From Carallia brachiata (lineage: Eukaryota; Streptophyta; Magnoliopsida; Malpighiales; Rhizophoraceae), in the NCBI GenBank assembly GCA_021464245.1, contig JADCRB010000030.1, positions 3,488,213-3,552,212 of the forward strand: a stretch of DNA of 64,000 nucleotides, written 5' to 3'. The translations under genes and the position numbers were made by a program. Position 1 is the stretch's first letter; each line of letters starts with the position of its first letter. The notes under the pieces are model-generated. The model saw only the letters and a list, made by a program, of their open reading frames with translations. It was not told the origin of the DNA and searched no databases. Shown piece after piece: positions 53,410 through 64,000 of this stretch.

Positions 53410-53698
53410 TTCAATTAACAAGAGAAGTTTTGTGAAATACCGGTCAAAGATCAATTAGAGGACATTAAGAAAAAACAAATATTTTTTTTGGCCAAAAATC
53501 AAGTTTTAAGATAATGCGTAATATATTTAGTATTTAATTTTTTTAAGAAATGAAAAATAAAAAGTGTCTCTTGCTGGTCTTAATTAATTTCTCTGTATAT
53601 ATACCAAAGTTCGGTAAATAAATAGTTATAAGATTAGCCTAGCCAGCAACGAGAGCAACAGAGAGCTCATCGCTCCATGCTTTTCGGAGCAACCTATC

Positions 53699-53935
53699 AT
53701 GAGTAGAAACCAGCAACTAGCTACACACAAGCTTCCCTTCTTTAATCTCCTCCTCAACAGCCAGGCTCAGGCTGAGGCCGGTGTTCTCCAAGCAAGCAAC
53801 TCTATATATCGTTTTCACTCTTCAGGGCCTTCCTCTCTAAGGATAAGGAGGAGGGTGGTCCAACAAAGGCAATCAAAGCAATTAATTGCTCACCTTAGTT
53901 TGTTCGAACCCTTTTTTTTTTTCCAGGTGCAGTAG
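53699..53935 (+). CDS. Short ORF of unknown function, possibly a chimeric gene start
   Basis: A 78-residue frame starts MSRNQQLATHKLPFFNLLL and is Gln/Ser/Arg-rich. A TATA-like tatatatacc lies about 95 bases upstream, then a G/C-richer leader, so a promoter is possible. I recognise no family. The frame runs into the duplicated RNASEH2B acceptor region and stops at its TAG. It could be the first exon of an unrecognised or disrupted gene, or chance. Confidence 0.25.
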   Translation: MSRNQQLATHKLPFFNLLLNSQAQAEAGVLQASNSIYRFHSSGPSSLRIRRRVVQQRQSKQLIAHLSLFEPFFFFQVQ

Positions 53936-54838
53936 CTGATGCAGTTGCAATATTAGGGGAGTACGTAAAAAACCAACTCATGGCTGAAGCTCGCGTAAAC
54001 ACGTAAACGCATTGCAAAAATTATGACTCATCCCGTTTGAGACTACCCTTCCCTTTGTTGGGGGAGTGTTTCTAGTTTAGTCGGTGAGCATAAGAAGAAG
54101 TGCAAATTGAACTTGTTGCAACCAGGGTGAAGTTGAAATTGAAGAATGTAGCTGGACTGAGCTGGGAGCAGTAGCAGCAGCAGCCCAGCAAGGCAGAACA
54201 ATCGACAGCAGCAGTCACAGCAAATCAGCAAAGCAGCAGCAGCTTCTTTAGTAAACCAGAAGAAACTTCAGCAAGCTGGAAGCAACAACAGTAGAGCAGA
54301 GGCAGCATCAGCAGCTGTGGTTACATCCACCAGCAGCAGATATCCAGAGTAGATTCCTCTTCAGCTGCAACTGGCAGGAAGCAGCTCGAAGTCAACAAAG
54401 ATGACTCAATTCCGGTCCAGTGACCTCAGTTCCAGCTATGTCAGAGAGCCAATAGAAGCAGCAGCTATCCCAGCGAGCTGGAAATTGACAGATGGCAGCA
54501 ACCACTTCAGCAACCATTCAGATAGCTTGCAATAGGAATCTTATTGCATTGAGAAGCGAAATTTAAAAGTTGATTGTACTGAAAGACTTGGCAAACAAAG
54601 CAAGCTGAAAATTGAGACTACATTCGTATGAGAATTGGAAATGAAAGTATGGAGGGTTGGCTGTCTGCAAAATAGTTTTCCAGATATTTCCACTTTCCTG
54701 CATTCACTGTTCTTGCTGCAAGCTACCATATTCACAACATTTGACAAGGTAACAGAACTCCTTGCGCTTAAATGATTTGCCTTTCTCTGGCTAATTGGGT
54801 TTGGGGTTTTGGGGGGGTTCTTTTGCAGATTGAGTCTT
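53924..54838 (+). pseudogene. Duplicated fragment of RNASEH2B (exon 8 and intron 8), split by a solo LTR
   Basis: 53934-54000 matches RNASEH2B exon 8 and its acceptor (gtagctgatgcagttgcaat...ggggagtacgtaaaa versus 48617-48675). 54068-54113 matches the following intron (tttctagtttag...gtgagcat...gaagaagtgcaaatt). After a 641-bp insertion, 54755-54838 continues with the same intron up to the acceptor of exon 9 (atgatttgcctttctctggctaattgggtt...cttttgcagattgagt). Homology then ends. The exon copy has indels and substitutions (NQLMAEARVNT in place of DDPWLKLLCEH), so it is non-functional. Same orientation as the parent, 5.3 kb downstream. Confidence 0.88.
54114..54754. mobile_element. Solo LTR (641 bp) inside the RNASEH2B fragment
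   Basis: The element begins TGTTGCAACC and ends GGTAACA (short TGTT...AACA inverted ends). It is flanked by a 5-bp duplication GAACT at 54109-54113 and 54755-54759. Removing it and one GAACT rejoins the intron to match the parent RNASEH2B intron at 48765-48790, which proves it is an insertion. The 5' two-thirds is unusually rich in CAGCAG/AGCAGC words. No internal domain, PBS or second LTR is present, so recombination between LTRs left a solo copy. Confidence 0.88.
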
Positions 54839-56527
54839 CTGCCAGAAAACGGTTGCACTTAACCGGCGATTCTGGTTCGAGACAGGTCAAATTCTTCAAA
54901 AAAAACTCGACAAAAAAAAAAGGTTTCTGTTGTGTGTAAAGGTTCCCATATTGCCCATTTTCAATGGATTTCCATGTGTTTTTCCCTGGAACCAGACAGA
55001 GAAGGCTTTTTGTTTCTATGTGCTAACAATGCTTGCTTAACCAAATTTTACATACCTCGTCATCTTGATCTCCAGACCCTTCTGATACTTTGATCAATAA
55101 TAGCAATACAGAGCCCCACAAATAAAGGCAATCAAAGCAATCAAACTACGACTAACTGATGTGGCATCAGATGTACATATATGGGCTTATCCAACTTGAC
55201 CCTTCAGCCAGTCCAGATACTGTGTTAATGATCCATCCTTAACATTATTTTTATTTTTATTTTTTTTTTTTGTGTTCCTTCAAGATCCTTCTATTTTAAC
55301 TATTTATATTACAAAACTTTATTCCAAGTGATATTAAAAAAATAAAGTAACCATTTCACAGTATCTAACATTTTATTTTCTTTTTTTATTTATTAAATTT
55401 AATTATTCAAACAGTTCAAATTACTTTAACTAAAAAATTCCAAACTAATTCCGACTAAATAATTGCAAAATGCTTTTGTGCGTGGATATGATAAGATATG
55501 ATGCCTTTCCTATGCGCACTTCTCTCCTCTTTCTTTCTATAGTAAGAAACTAAAAGAGAGTTCAATCACTAGTTATAGCCTTTTGAACATAACGACAAAC
55601 CGCCCCCGGAAAGAAACTCCACATGGGCCAAAGTAGCGCTGCCATTACTAACTTTCAGGAAAATAAAAAAAAACGAGTTTGTGCGGTGCCATGTTTGCTT
55701 GGTGTTTTTCCTACGCAAGGCTGTCTTACTTACTTGCATAAAATAATGCGGATAGTGCATTTCAAACAAATAAAAAAGATTACTTATTTGTTTGTCTTCC
55801 TTTTGAAGATTGAAAATTATGACACGTATTGTATTGAACTATATCATCGTATCTGGCATGTTTTTCAGCCCACAGAGACAAAAGGTGGCCGGTGAAGTGA
55901 TGATCCAAATGGGTTTTCCTTAGGGGGGAAAAAAAAAAGAAAGAAAGAAAGGCAGCTTCTTTGCTTATTGGATTCTTGTATTTCCTCAAAATTCTGTCCA
56001 CACCCACCTTATGTTCTTTCAATTGAAGTAAACACAAGTGGAATATGCCTTACAATTGCTCAAGTGGATGAGATGCTTCTTGTGATCCTACTCAGCCTGT
56101 TGTTGTGCAGTTTTTATTGAGGTTCTACTTTTCACTTCTTTTCTTTTCCTTTCTTTTTTAATAAATAAATGGGTCTCTGTATTCTGATTCTCTGGTGATT
56201 GCTACTTGATTGAATTGCTCTTGCCCATCTCTTTTTAGGCTATTAAATATTAACATCTATTTCAAACACTTGTATGCTATTACAGTTTTGGTACCTAACC
56301 CTTGGTGCCTTCCAATTCATAAAGTGGGTTTAATCTTGAGCCCCCTTTTGGTGTTGGATTTGGCATGCTAATCTGAACAGTTTGTTTGTCCTGGGGCTTT
56401 AAAGGGGGTGTCCTTGACACCATCGTATGTGTTCTGCTGCAGATTACTTTCACAAGCCAGCTTTGGAAACTTAAAGAAATTTTTTGTGTTGAGTTGGAAT
56501 TAAGTCTCTTTTGCCAACTGGGGGCAC
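54839..56527. other. Intergenic region upstream of GH17 gene
   Basis: No gene recognised. 55230-55440 is AT-rich. 56040-56527 is the likely GH17 promoter and 5' leader. Confidence 0.5.
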
Positions 56528-59380
56528 ATGCAGTTGGTTAAAGTTGTGGTGTGTAGAGGGCTTCTTGTTGCCTTCTGTTGGTTATGTATTGAAGCAGTAG
56601 GTTCAGTCAATGGAATAGGAGTGAATTGGGGACGCAGACAAGTCACCCTCTGCCCCCTTCAATAGTGGTGAGGACGTTAAGGGACAACGGATTTCAAAAG
56701 ATTAAGCTTTTCGATGCGGATCCAGCTACTCTAAATGCTCTTGGTAAGTCTGGCATTCAAGTTATGTTGGGCATTCCTAATGATATGCTCTCCACTCTGG
56801 CGAGTAGTGTAGCAGCAGCTGAGAGTTGGGTTGCGCAAAATGTCTCCTTGTATATCTCGTCCAACGGTGTAGACATCAGGTAATTACTTCCTCTAGACTT
56901 TCTCATGAGTTATCTTCTTCAATCATTCATTGGAACTCAGGATTCAGGAACAATTATGTGGAATTTTGGTTTAGCTGTGTATTACAGGGAGCATATCAAT
57001 AGTTGCCTGCAATGCTCGAGTAAAAGCGTTATGCCTAATTTTTTGGATTGGTCAACACCTTTGTAGATTATTTAGCTCAAATTAACACAGACCTAGGCCT
57101 GCAGAGAAATAGAGTTAAAATGATCTGCTTTGTGATTTGTTTCTGCTGGGACAAGTGACAGCAGGCACTGGCTGACATCCCAGCTCAGAAATTAATTCAG
57201 AAGCTACCAGCATTAGGTGAAGAATTTGTGAAGTATTGCTGGTTCACTTACCTTAGATCAACATACACGTGCAAAAATTAATTAGCTTATAGAACATAAG
57301 AATGGCTTCGTTTTTGGAGCTAAAGACTTTCAAGGGAAAAATCGCCTGGTAAAAGGATAACCACACTGGTTCTTGATAACTTCTCGTTGCTTGTGCTGTT
57401 CTCATTGGACTATCCACTTGATTGTCCTAACCAAAGTCTAAGGCCCACTTGCAGAACACGTTAACATGGATGCCCCACAATATCGCTAAGAAGAAAATGG
57501 TAACTTCCTGATTTATTGAAAACAAAATGTAGCTTCCTGATGTATAGAAACCTTCCCTACATGGAAATAGCAGACTAAAGAGAGAAACAAAAATATGCAA
57601 CCTTGGAAAGTGCTTCCAAGGTGCACTTGCAGTTTCAAGCAATATTCCTTCAAATTGCTTCGGAATGGTAGAGTTTCTCCTTTCTTTTGCACAAAAGAGA
57701 ACTTCCCTTTCTTGTTTGAGGAAGATCATCCTGACTATATATGCGGTAAATTAGCTTAAGGATGAGAATGTCTTAAGTAGGATGGAAATCCTTGCAGTTA
57801 GCTTTTTTTTTTTTTACCTCTATTCGTATACGTTAGCGATATTAAATGTATCTCAAGATAGGCCAGGGTGTTTTTTGGTACATCCATGTTTCTCTTATTT
57901 GGAATGCATTTCCATTGGAGAAATGAAATAAATAAAGAACCAGGTGAGAGGGATACAGCGTTAATCAACTCTTAAAAAAGCTTTAGTGTCTCTCATAATT
58001 TTTCCTTGAGGAGATTGGATAAGATTTCTTGGCTTTATTCCCACCACTTACCTAGTATATTGAGTATGTCTCTGCACAAATGTACTTGGCAAGAGCTAGT
58101 AAGGTTAACTATGAAAAACACAATGCTTTTACCGGCAATTTAATGTAAAAAGCAAGTAGATTGTGACCATTGACCATGAATCAATACACAAGATTGCAAC
58201 TTGAGCTTTTATGGACTGAAGTTAGTATTTCTGACTATTACGGTAGAAACTTTATTTGCTTTTATGTGTTGTAATGTGAGGCTTCATTTGTTAGATTCAC
58301 CAATTATTTAAAATCTTAAGGTATGTTGCTGTTGGAAATGAACCGTTCTTGTCAACATACAACGGAAGTTTTCTCGGAACCACCCTTCCTGCCCTTCAGA
58401 ATATCCAGTCGGCTATAATCAAAGCTGGATTAAGTACACAGGTGAAAGTCACCGTGCCCCTTAATGCTGATGTATATGAAAGTCCGTCAAATCTTCCGTC
58501 TGGTGGTGACTTCCGGTCAGAGATCCATGATCTCATGGTATCAATTGTTAAGTTCCTAAGCGACAATGGAGCCCCATTCACCGTCAACATCTATCCGTTC
58601 ATAAGCCTTTATGATGATCCAAATTTCCCCGTTGGTTTTGCATTCTTCGACGGCAACTCTTCCTTAAATGATGGTGGAACTGTGTACAGCAATGTGTTTG
58701 ATGCTAACCATGATACTCTTGTGTGGGCCTTACAGAAAAATGGATATGGAAGCCTGTCAATCATTGTTGGGGAGATTGGATGGCCAACTGATGGAGACAA
58801 GAATGCAAACTTGGAATATGCTCAGAAGTTCAACCAAGGATTCATGAATCGAATTATCAGTGGGAAGGGGACTCCGTTACGACCTGGCCCCACGGATGCA
58901 TACTTGTTTAGTCTTATAGACGAAGATGAAAAGAGCATTGCTCCCGGCAACTTTGAGCGTCATTGGGGACTGTTTTACTCCGATGGACAGCCGAAGTATG
59001 CACTGAACCTGGGGACAACAAATCCAAATGGCCTGATTCCAGCAAGGGGTGTCCAGTATTTGGCTCGAAAATGGTGTGTGATGTCCCCAGCTGCAAGCCT
59101 TGATGACCCACAAGTGGCACTAAGCGTGAGCTATGCTTGTACTTATGCAGATTGCACAAGTTTGGGATATGGGACATCTTGTGGAGATCTGGATGCAAGG
59201 GGCAACATCTCTTATGCATTTAACAGTTATTTCCAAGAAAACAATCAGCTTGATAGTGCCTGCAGGTTCCCAAATCTTTCAATTGTCACAAACAGTGACC
59301 CATCCATGGGAGATTGCAAATTCAGGATCATGATTCAAACTGTCTCCTCAGGACCTGGCTATGGGTTGCTGGGTTTCTAA
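56528..59380 (+). CDS. Glucan endo-1,3-beta-glucosidase, GH17 with C-terminal X8/CBM43 domain
   Basis: This is a secreted or GPI-anchored cell-wall enzyme that cleaves callose (beta-1,3-glucan), often at plasmodesmata. Two exons: 56528-56879 and 58321-59380, about 470 residues. The start at 56528 gives a good signal peptide ([20 protein letters not shown]...VGSVNG). GIGVNWG starts the mature enzyme. The acid/base Glu is in [10 protein letters not shown] and the nucleophile Glu in [13 protein letters not shown]. The X8 domain starts near RKWCVMSP and holds spaced cysteines ([29 protein letters not shown]). The C-terminus [12 protein letters not shown] is short and weakly hydrophobic, so GPI anchoring is unclear. 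One base is missing at 56628-56631 (GGGG where GGGGG restores VNWGTQTSHP); the signal peptide and catalytic domain are in different frames as read. Likely homopolymer error. Position matches Arabidopsis At4g31140 (from memory). Confidence 0.94.
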
Positions 59381-60069
59381 CATCCTTTACCGCCATGGTT
59401 TTTGTTTTCCTGTCCCTATTTTTTTAATGGCATATGAATCCTGTAGCTTCCATGTATTTGTTCATCATTTCAAGTCAAAACTAGTGGCAGCCTCACAGTT
59501 ACCTACATGTTCACCTTTTTCTGGTTTTTAAAGGTAAACTAAATTTTTGTGTAACAAATACAATAACATGCCATACTCGAATACAAATATTTTTTCTATA
59601 TATATTTATATTTTACCAACTCAACCTGCGTGACAAATAAAAGTCGCTGCCAATGTAGTCCTGCATGGCAAAAGCGAAGTAGTTGCTAGCATGGTGGGTG
59701 GTGGCTCCGCACTAGGAATGGTAGCAAAACAAACTTGTAGTCATTTGAGCTAATGATGCTTCTGTCTTTTTGGTCTATTGGAGGCTTTAATTGATCCCCA
59801 ACTTCAAGAAAAGGATCTCAATTTCCATAGCAGTCATAATTCCGATAGTTAATAATAATAATCAACCGTCAATAACTTAAAATTACACTTAACGCCAAAC
59901 CACTAAACATGACATCCGTTTGTCCTTCCATTACATACATACATTCCTTACATCCTATCCGATATCGCATTACACCCATTACTATTAGTTTCAAAGAGTT
60001 TCGCCTGAAGCATCCTTCCTCTCACCACATTAAAACATATTGGAGAAAATACCACAATCCATAGCAAAT
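59381..60069. other. Convergent intergenic region between GH17 and endonuclease V
   Basis: It contains the two 3' UTRs. An AATAAA-like signal (caaataaaag) lies at about 59633. No gene seen. Confidence 0.5.
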
Positions 60070-62727
60070 TCAAGCATTTGCATTGCTTATCATTTCCCTT
60101 TTATGCCTACGGATATACTCCCTTGATCTTGAATCAGCCTGCATTAAGGGGAGGAAAAAAAAACAATGAATAATAGGATCAACATCATCCCCCCCCCCCC
60201 CCCCCCAAACTCGAAGAGGAAAAACATCATCCTCTCCCAACAGAATTTATGGCAATCAACAAGAGAAGTCAATAGTCAATTAGTTTTTGACAGTTGAATA
60301 TTATATATTTTTTATGACCGGCTAAAAGTCCCACAACGCTGTCACAAAAATTTTCATCAATGAGTACACCATATCCCCAGGGACCTCCAACAAACCAGTG
60401 CAAGTGTGGAATGACAAGCTATTATGAGTATGTCAATGGCTACTTAAGAAAAGGTAATCACCCCGGTAGAATGCTTGAAAATCAAAGGCATGGACAGATT
60501 TAATTTCATATGGTAAGGTAGGGGTTGGATTTCTGCATAAGAAATCTGTTGGATTTCTGCGTGAGAAATCTGTAGAACACGAGAGTGTTCATCTGAAACT
60601 CATATATATCATTTGTGCATTTTGACATTTGAACCCAAAACTATTTCACTGGTAGTCTAAACAAAGTAAATACTAATCTAACCACTGTTATTACATTTTC
60701 ATGTAACGATTTACGACAGAACTATAATCTCACCTGCCGGACAGGCTCAGGCACACGGTACTTGCAAGTCAATTTCACTATCTTGACAGCTGTATCAAGT
60801 GATACACGGTGACCAATTGAGATGAATATTGGCTTTGATGTGTCCTCAGTTGATCTCATTGCCTGTCCAAGAGGAGGCAAAACTGATTTGATTTGAACAC
60901 AGTTATAAATGACCAGCGATGAAGCAGCAAAATCTGCAATTAAGCTAAAGAACTTTGGCTCTCCTGCCTCTCAAAGCTCTCGTTGTCAGCCTATATAAAG
61001 CAATTATATCTAGAAAAGAAGTTAAAAAATATACTCAGAAATTATATTACATACATACTTTGCCATTGCCATTACCCTCTGTTCTGAAATTTAAAAACTA
61101 AACTAAATTTCAAAAATTTTAAAAAAATTGAATAATAAGAAAAATCCCGCTGAAATTTTTACCATTCCCCATATGCGGCCGGAGCGTCCTGTCAAGGTAA
61201 TAAAATCTTCACCAGGATTTTCTTCAAAAAGTTTCCATACTTCAGGTTCAGAAAGACCATCCACGTAATGCAGCTGAACCATATAAAGGGTATAACTTAA
61301 TTATTATTTCACCATAAAAACGAAAACACTATCCAGGAAAGAAATATTCAAACGCAATAAGAAGATCAATATTTGTTCAATTCAAAGTAACTTACTATAA
61401 AACAGAGTTATAAGCTTTAATGCTGACTAAAAAATAAAAAGTAACAGCTCAGGGATACTTGGCTTTTTGCATAGAGTTTTAGGACTTACATTCTTTCCAA
61501 TTCCAATGGTAGGCATATCAGCCAAAACACCTAGATGGCAAGCCAAGCCAAAACCTGTACAAGAAAGAGTATGTGTTAAAAAGTAATTTGAAGTGAAGTA
61601 GATGAAACAATTTTACGAGTAGATGCAGCTGAGAACCGCAGTACTGGCTATTTCATGTACATGGCTTACAATGAGATGTGTTAAACTATCACAGACTCTA
61701 AGTGCCAGAAAACCCCATACATAGATTCATTGATCAAGCAACTTCAATATTTTCAAGGGTGGGAGGGGTGGAGGCATTATTTGGGCATGCATCTACCTTT
61801 CCACCATAGTTACACTAAATGTCGACATAAGCAATCTAGAGTCATAAATTTGGAAATATATCAAAATTGATTGAAGATTACTATCATCTAATCGCAAGAA
61901 ATCATTTTTGTTTACAGGTCTTATGCACGACAGGAAAGGATGGACTATTCAGGGGGAAAAGTGGAAAGAGAACCTGCCTCGAGGGTGAAGTAAGCCATTG
62001 CCATCAACCATCAATATCTGTCACGCACACAAACTTAGTTCAGGCCAATCTTCTTTCAGTAATTTGCAAGCAAACTGATAATCACGCTGTCTAGTCTAGT
62101 CTATGACATGGAGATAGCAACACGAGAGAAAATGTGTTGTGACAAAATTTAGCAGTAAAATAAACATGGTCAAATGATAGATGTCAAATTTACCTGTGGG
62201 TAGGAAGCATTATTACTTGTTTTCATCTTTTCAAGGAGCTCTAGAAGTATTGGAGCCTAAAATAGGAGAACAGCAAAATGATGCTTCAAAAACCACATGG
62301 CACTATGCAACAATTTACATCAGAACAGTTACATCAATCGTTAGCGAATACTTACTGACATCAGCAAAAATAAAATCACAAAAGAGATGTTCCAAATGTA
62401 AATCGCTAATAGAGAGAAGAGAGAGGAGAGAGAGAGGAGAAACTAGGAACCTCTCGGAAGGCAAGGAATCCGGCAACATAAGGTACACGAAGCCTGACAT
62501 GAGCAAAATCTTCGTACATAACTTGGAGTGTATGAAAATTCAATACAACAAGAGTGGCACAAGCAATACTCGAGTCTTCCTTCAAAAAGCTCACATCAAC
62601 TCCACCCACATATTTCAAAGGCCTTCCACCCTTTTCACGTAGAGCCATGGATGCAGCATTTGATGTGGGCAGTGTCCATGGGAAATCATCCTTTGTAATC
62701 AACCTCTGCTTAAGCAAATACTGAATC
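60070..62727 (-). CDS. Endonuclease V, first exon not seen
   Basis: Endonuclease V cleaves next to deoxyinosine in DNA and, in eukaryotes, inosine in RNA. Exons on the minus strand: 62727-62451, 62256-62194, 62017-61978, 61554-61490, 61273-61163, 60862-60734, 60138-60070; phases fit and no frameshift was found. Key blocks: QRLITKDDF; YVGGVDVSFLKED with the catalytic Asp; YVAGFLAFRE; ILMVDGNGLLHPRGFGLACH with the second catalytic Asp; PTIGIGKN; FISIGHRVSLDTAV; and EPVRQADSRSREYIRR. The C-terminus HKREMISNANA is short. The exon ending at 61978 must use a GC donor (CGAG|GCAGGT) to keep HPRGFG. The N-terminal exon should lie upstream of 62727; a copia gag ORF occupies that position, so exon 1 is beyond it or outside the window. 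Position matches Arabidopsis At4g31150 (from memory). Confidence 0.93.
60190..60207. repeat. Poly-C run
   Basis: About 17 consecutive C in the 5' flank of the last endonuclease V exon's intron border region. Confidence 0.8.
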
Positions 62728-62818
62728 CTACAGAAACATCCGTACAAATGGGGGCATTAGACTAAGAAACATCACAATAAATCCACACCGCATAAACAAC
62801 ATTTGCTATCACGATCAT

Positions 62819-63613
62819 TCAACTACCAAACATTTCACAATTGAATTTCAAGTAAAATTTCAAACTTTTTTGTTGCGCAGCGTAGTACCCTTTCCACTTT
62901 TCTGTGGTTGCTGTTGGCGAGTGTGTCATCCGGTCACGATCTTCCCAAGGATTCCAATTCCCATCACGGCAAGTATCAACTGTGTGGTTTTCTCCCCCAC
63001 AAAGAGTACACCTGCGACCAGGACCACCTCTCCCACGTCCTCTGCCACCATCATCAGATCCTCTACCAGTTCCACGATTAACAGGGCCTCTACCTCCATC
63101 AACTCCTCCTCTAGCGCCACGTCCACGGTGGTTGCCGCCATAACCACCTCTGGCGGTAGCAAAGCCAGAATTTTGACTCCTAATTGACACGAGAGAGAAT
63201 TCAGAAGCAATATCATCAACTTGGGCACGCAATTGTGCAGCATTATTCCCAGATGATGAATCCAGTAGTGAAGAATACATCTCCTTAACCTTCCTCCAGA
63301 CCTGCTTGGCTGTAGCCAAGTGCATAACATAGGAACTCACGGCGGTTTCCATACTGTTCCACAGCCACAACATGACCAAGCAATCATTGGACTGCCAGTC
63401 CTTGAAAGCTTTACTATTAGGATTACCATGAGGAGGGTCCGACAGGATGAAGTTCGACATGTTCCTGAATTCGAGAGCCGATCGAATGGCTTGTGCCCAG
63501 GCAGAGTAGTTGCTGCGACCCTTTAGCTTAACAGAGGTGATCTGTGTAGTGAAGGACGAATCAGAGGACGCACGGGAAGTGGGTTGTCTGGCCGAGCTGC
63601 TGCTGCTGGCCAT
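62819..63613 (-). mobile_element. Copia-type retrotransposon gag ORF, internally deleted
   Basis: A 264-residue ORF starts MASSSSSARQPTSRASS. Next comes the copia gag (UBN2-like) start VKLKGRSNYSAWAQAIRSAL, then KDWQSNDCLVMLWLWNSMET and AKQVWRKVKEMYSS. It then jumps to a Gly/Arg-rich RGRGGPGRR stretch and the zinc knuckle CTLCGGENHTVDTC (CX2CX4HX4C). The usual middle of gag (coat region after the MYS/MFS motif) is missing. No protease, integrase or reverse transcriptase follows. Same strand as endonuclease V and ending only about 90 bases before its first visible exon, so it is an insertion in that gene's first intron or 5' region. An in-frame ATG further upstream (63712) exists; 63613 is preferred because the family-like reading begins there. 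No clear LTR or tRNA-Met PBS seen. Confidence 0.8.
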
Positions 63614-64000
63614 GATCAGGAAAATTGCAGGAAGGAACGAATGTCTGAAGGATGGCCGGCGAGATATAGACGATCGCCCGCTGGAGAATTGGGATCGGTA
63701 CAGAGTAATCAATCAATCGCTATTCAGCTACCAAAAAAGAAGACTTTGGAATTGGAATTCGAATGAATTGGCCAGACTGAAAGTACACAGAAAGTTCACA
63801 AGCAGGCCAGCAAGTACCAAGTATAATTATAATTACTTTATATATATATACATATATATGAAAATGTTGTATGGCCAACGACTAGCAAAAAAAAATTTTG
63901 TTTTTCAAAATAAAATTTACAGATAACATTAAATACATAACATTAATTGTATGATTTGTATCTAAAGTTTAATTTTTTACTTTTAGGAAAAGGAGGACCA
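63614..64000. other. AT-rich flank upstream of gag ORF
   Basis: No gene seen. A tatatatatacatatatat stretch lies at 63841-63859. Endonuclease V exon 1 was not recognisable here. Confidence 0.4.

Larger units (their letters stand above)
50931..53923. other. Transposon-rich, AT-rich intergenic region
   Basis: It contains the DUF1218 gene 5' region, a foldback element (51720-52180) and a MULE MITE (52837-53409). The rest is AT-rich; 53500-53920 holds a TATA-like tatatatacc at 53597-53606 and a short ORF at 53699-53935. Confidence 0.6.

Noticed and set aside
24392..59380. A biosynthetic gene cluster linking the BAHD, ARAD1-like and GH17 enzymes
   Set aside because: The genes are far apart, belong to unrelated pathways and are separated by housekeeping genes whose order is conserved in other plants.
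62819..63712. Gag ORF as a host RNA-binding Gly-rich protein
   Set aside because: Order of LKGRSNYSAWAQAIRSAL, LWLWNSME and a CX2CX4HX4C knuckle is that of copia gag.

Overview
This is a nuclear genomic window from a dicot plant, probably a rosid judging by gene content and protein similarity; I cannot name the species. The evidence is intron-rich genes with GT/AG borders, plant-only families (nuclear PsaF with transit peptide, BAHD acyltransferase, DUF1218, GH17 with X8 domain, class VII receptor-like cytoplasmic kinase), AT-rich intergenic DNA and many small plant transposon relics.

Layout. 1-9387 (+): 3' part of NAP1/GNARLED, a WAVE/SCAR complex subunit, with a complete TRIM retrotransposon and a 231-bp tandem duplication in its introns. 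10690-13899 (+): organellar-type HINT/HIT protein. 14789-18576 (-): ARAD1-like exostosin-family arabinosyltransferase. 21837-22543 (-): photosystem I PsaF. 24392-25966 (-): BAHD alcohol acyltransferase. 27701-31619 (-): a decayed PBL8/RIPK-like RLCK-VII pseudogene. 34192-39236 (-): Lunapark-type ER junction protein. 39614-40114: MULE-type MITE. 40920-41830: long polypyrimidine tract. 42600-43940 (-): 3' relic of a LINE. 44832-49434 (+): RNase H2 subunit B. 50065-50930 (-): DUF1218 gene lacking its C-terminal half. 51.7-55 kb: transposon-rich interval with a foldback element, a MULE MITE with a 9-bp target duplication, a duplicated RNASEH2B fragment and a 641-bp solo LTR inside that fragment. 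56528-59380 (+): GH17 glucan endo-1,3-beta-glucosidase with X8/CBM43. 60070-62727 (-): endonuclease V (first exon not seen), with a copia-type gag ORF just upstream on the same strand.

How the genes relate. They are ordinary, separately transcribed housekeeping genes, not a pathway cluster. From memory, the order is partly conserved with Arabidopsis: NAP1 next to ARAD1 (At2g35110/At2g35100), and Lunapark, DUF1218, GH17 and endonuclease V (At4g31080, At4g31130, At4g31140, At4g31150).

Data quality. Five otherwise well-conserved genes (NAP1 twice, ARAD1, PsaF, Lunapark, GH17) each contain -1 frameshifts that are repaired by adding one base to a short homopolymer. This looks like systematic homopolymer contraction in the sequence or assembly, not five gene deaths. 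The kinase differs: it also has in-frame nonsense codons. I found no new multigene system; the most informative signals are the pseudogene, the layered transposon insertions and the homopolymer artefacts.
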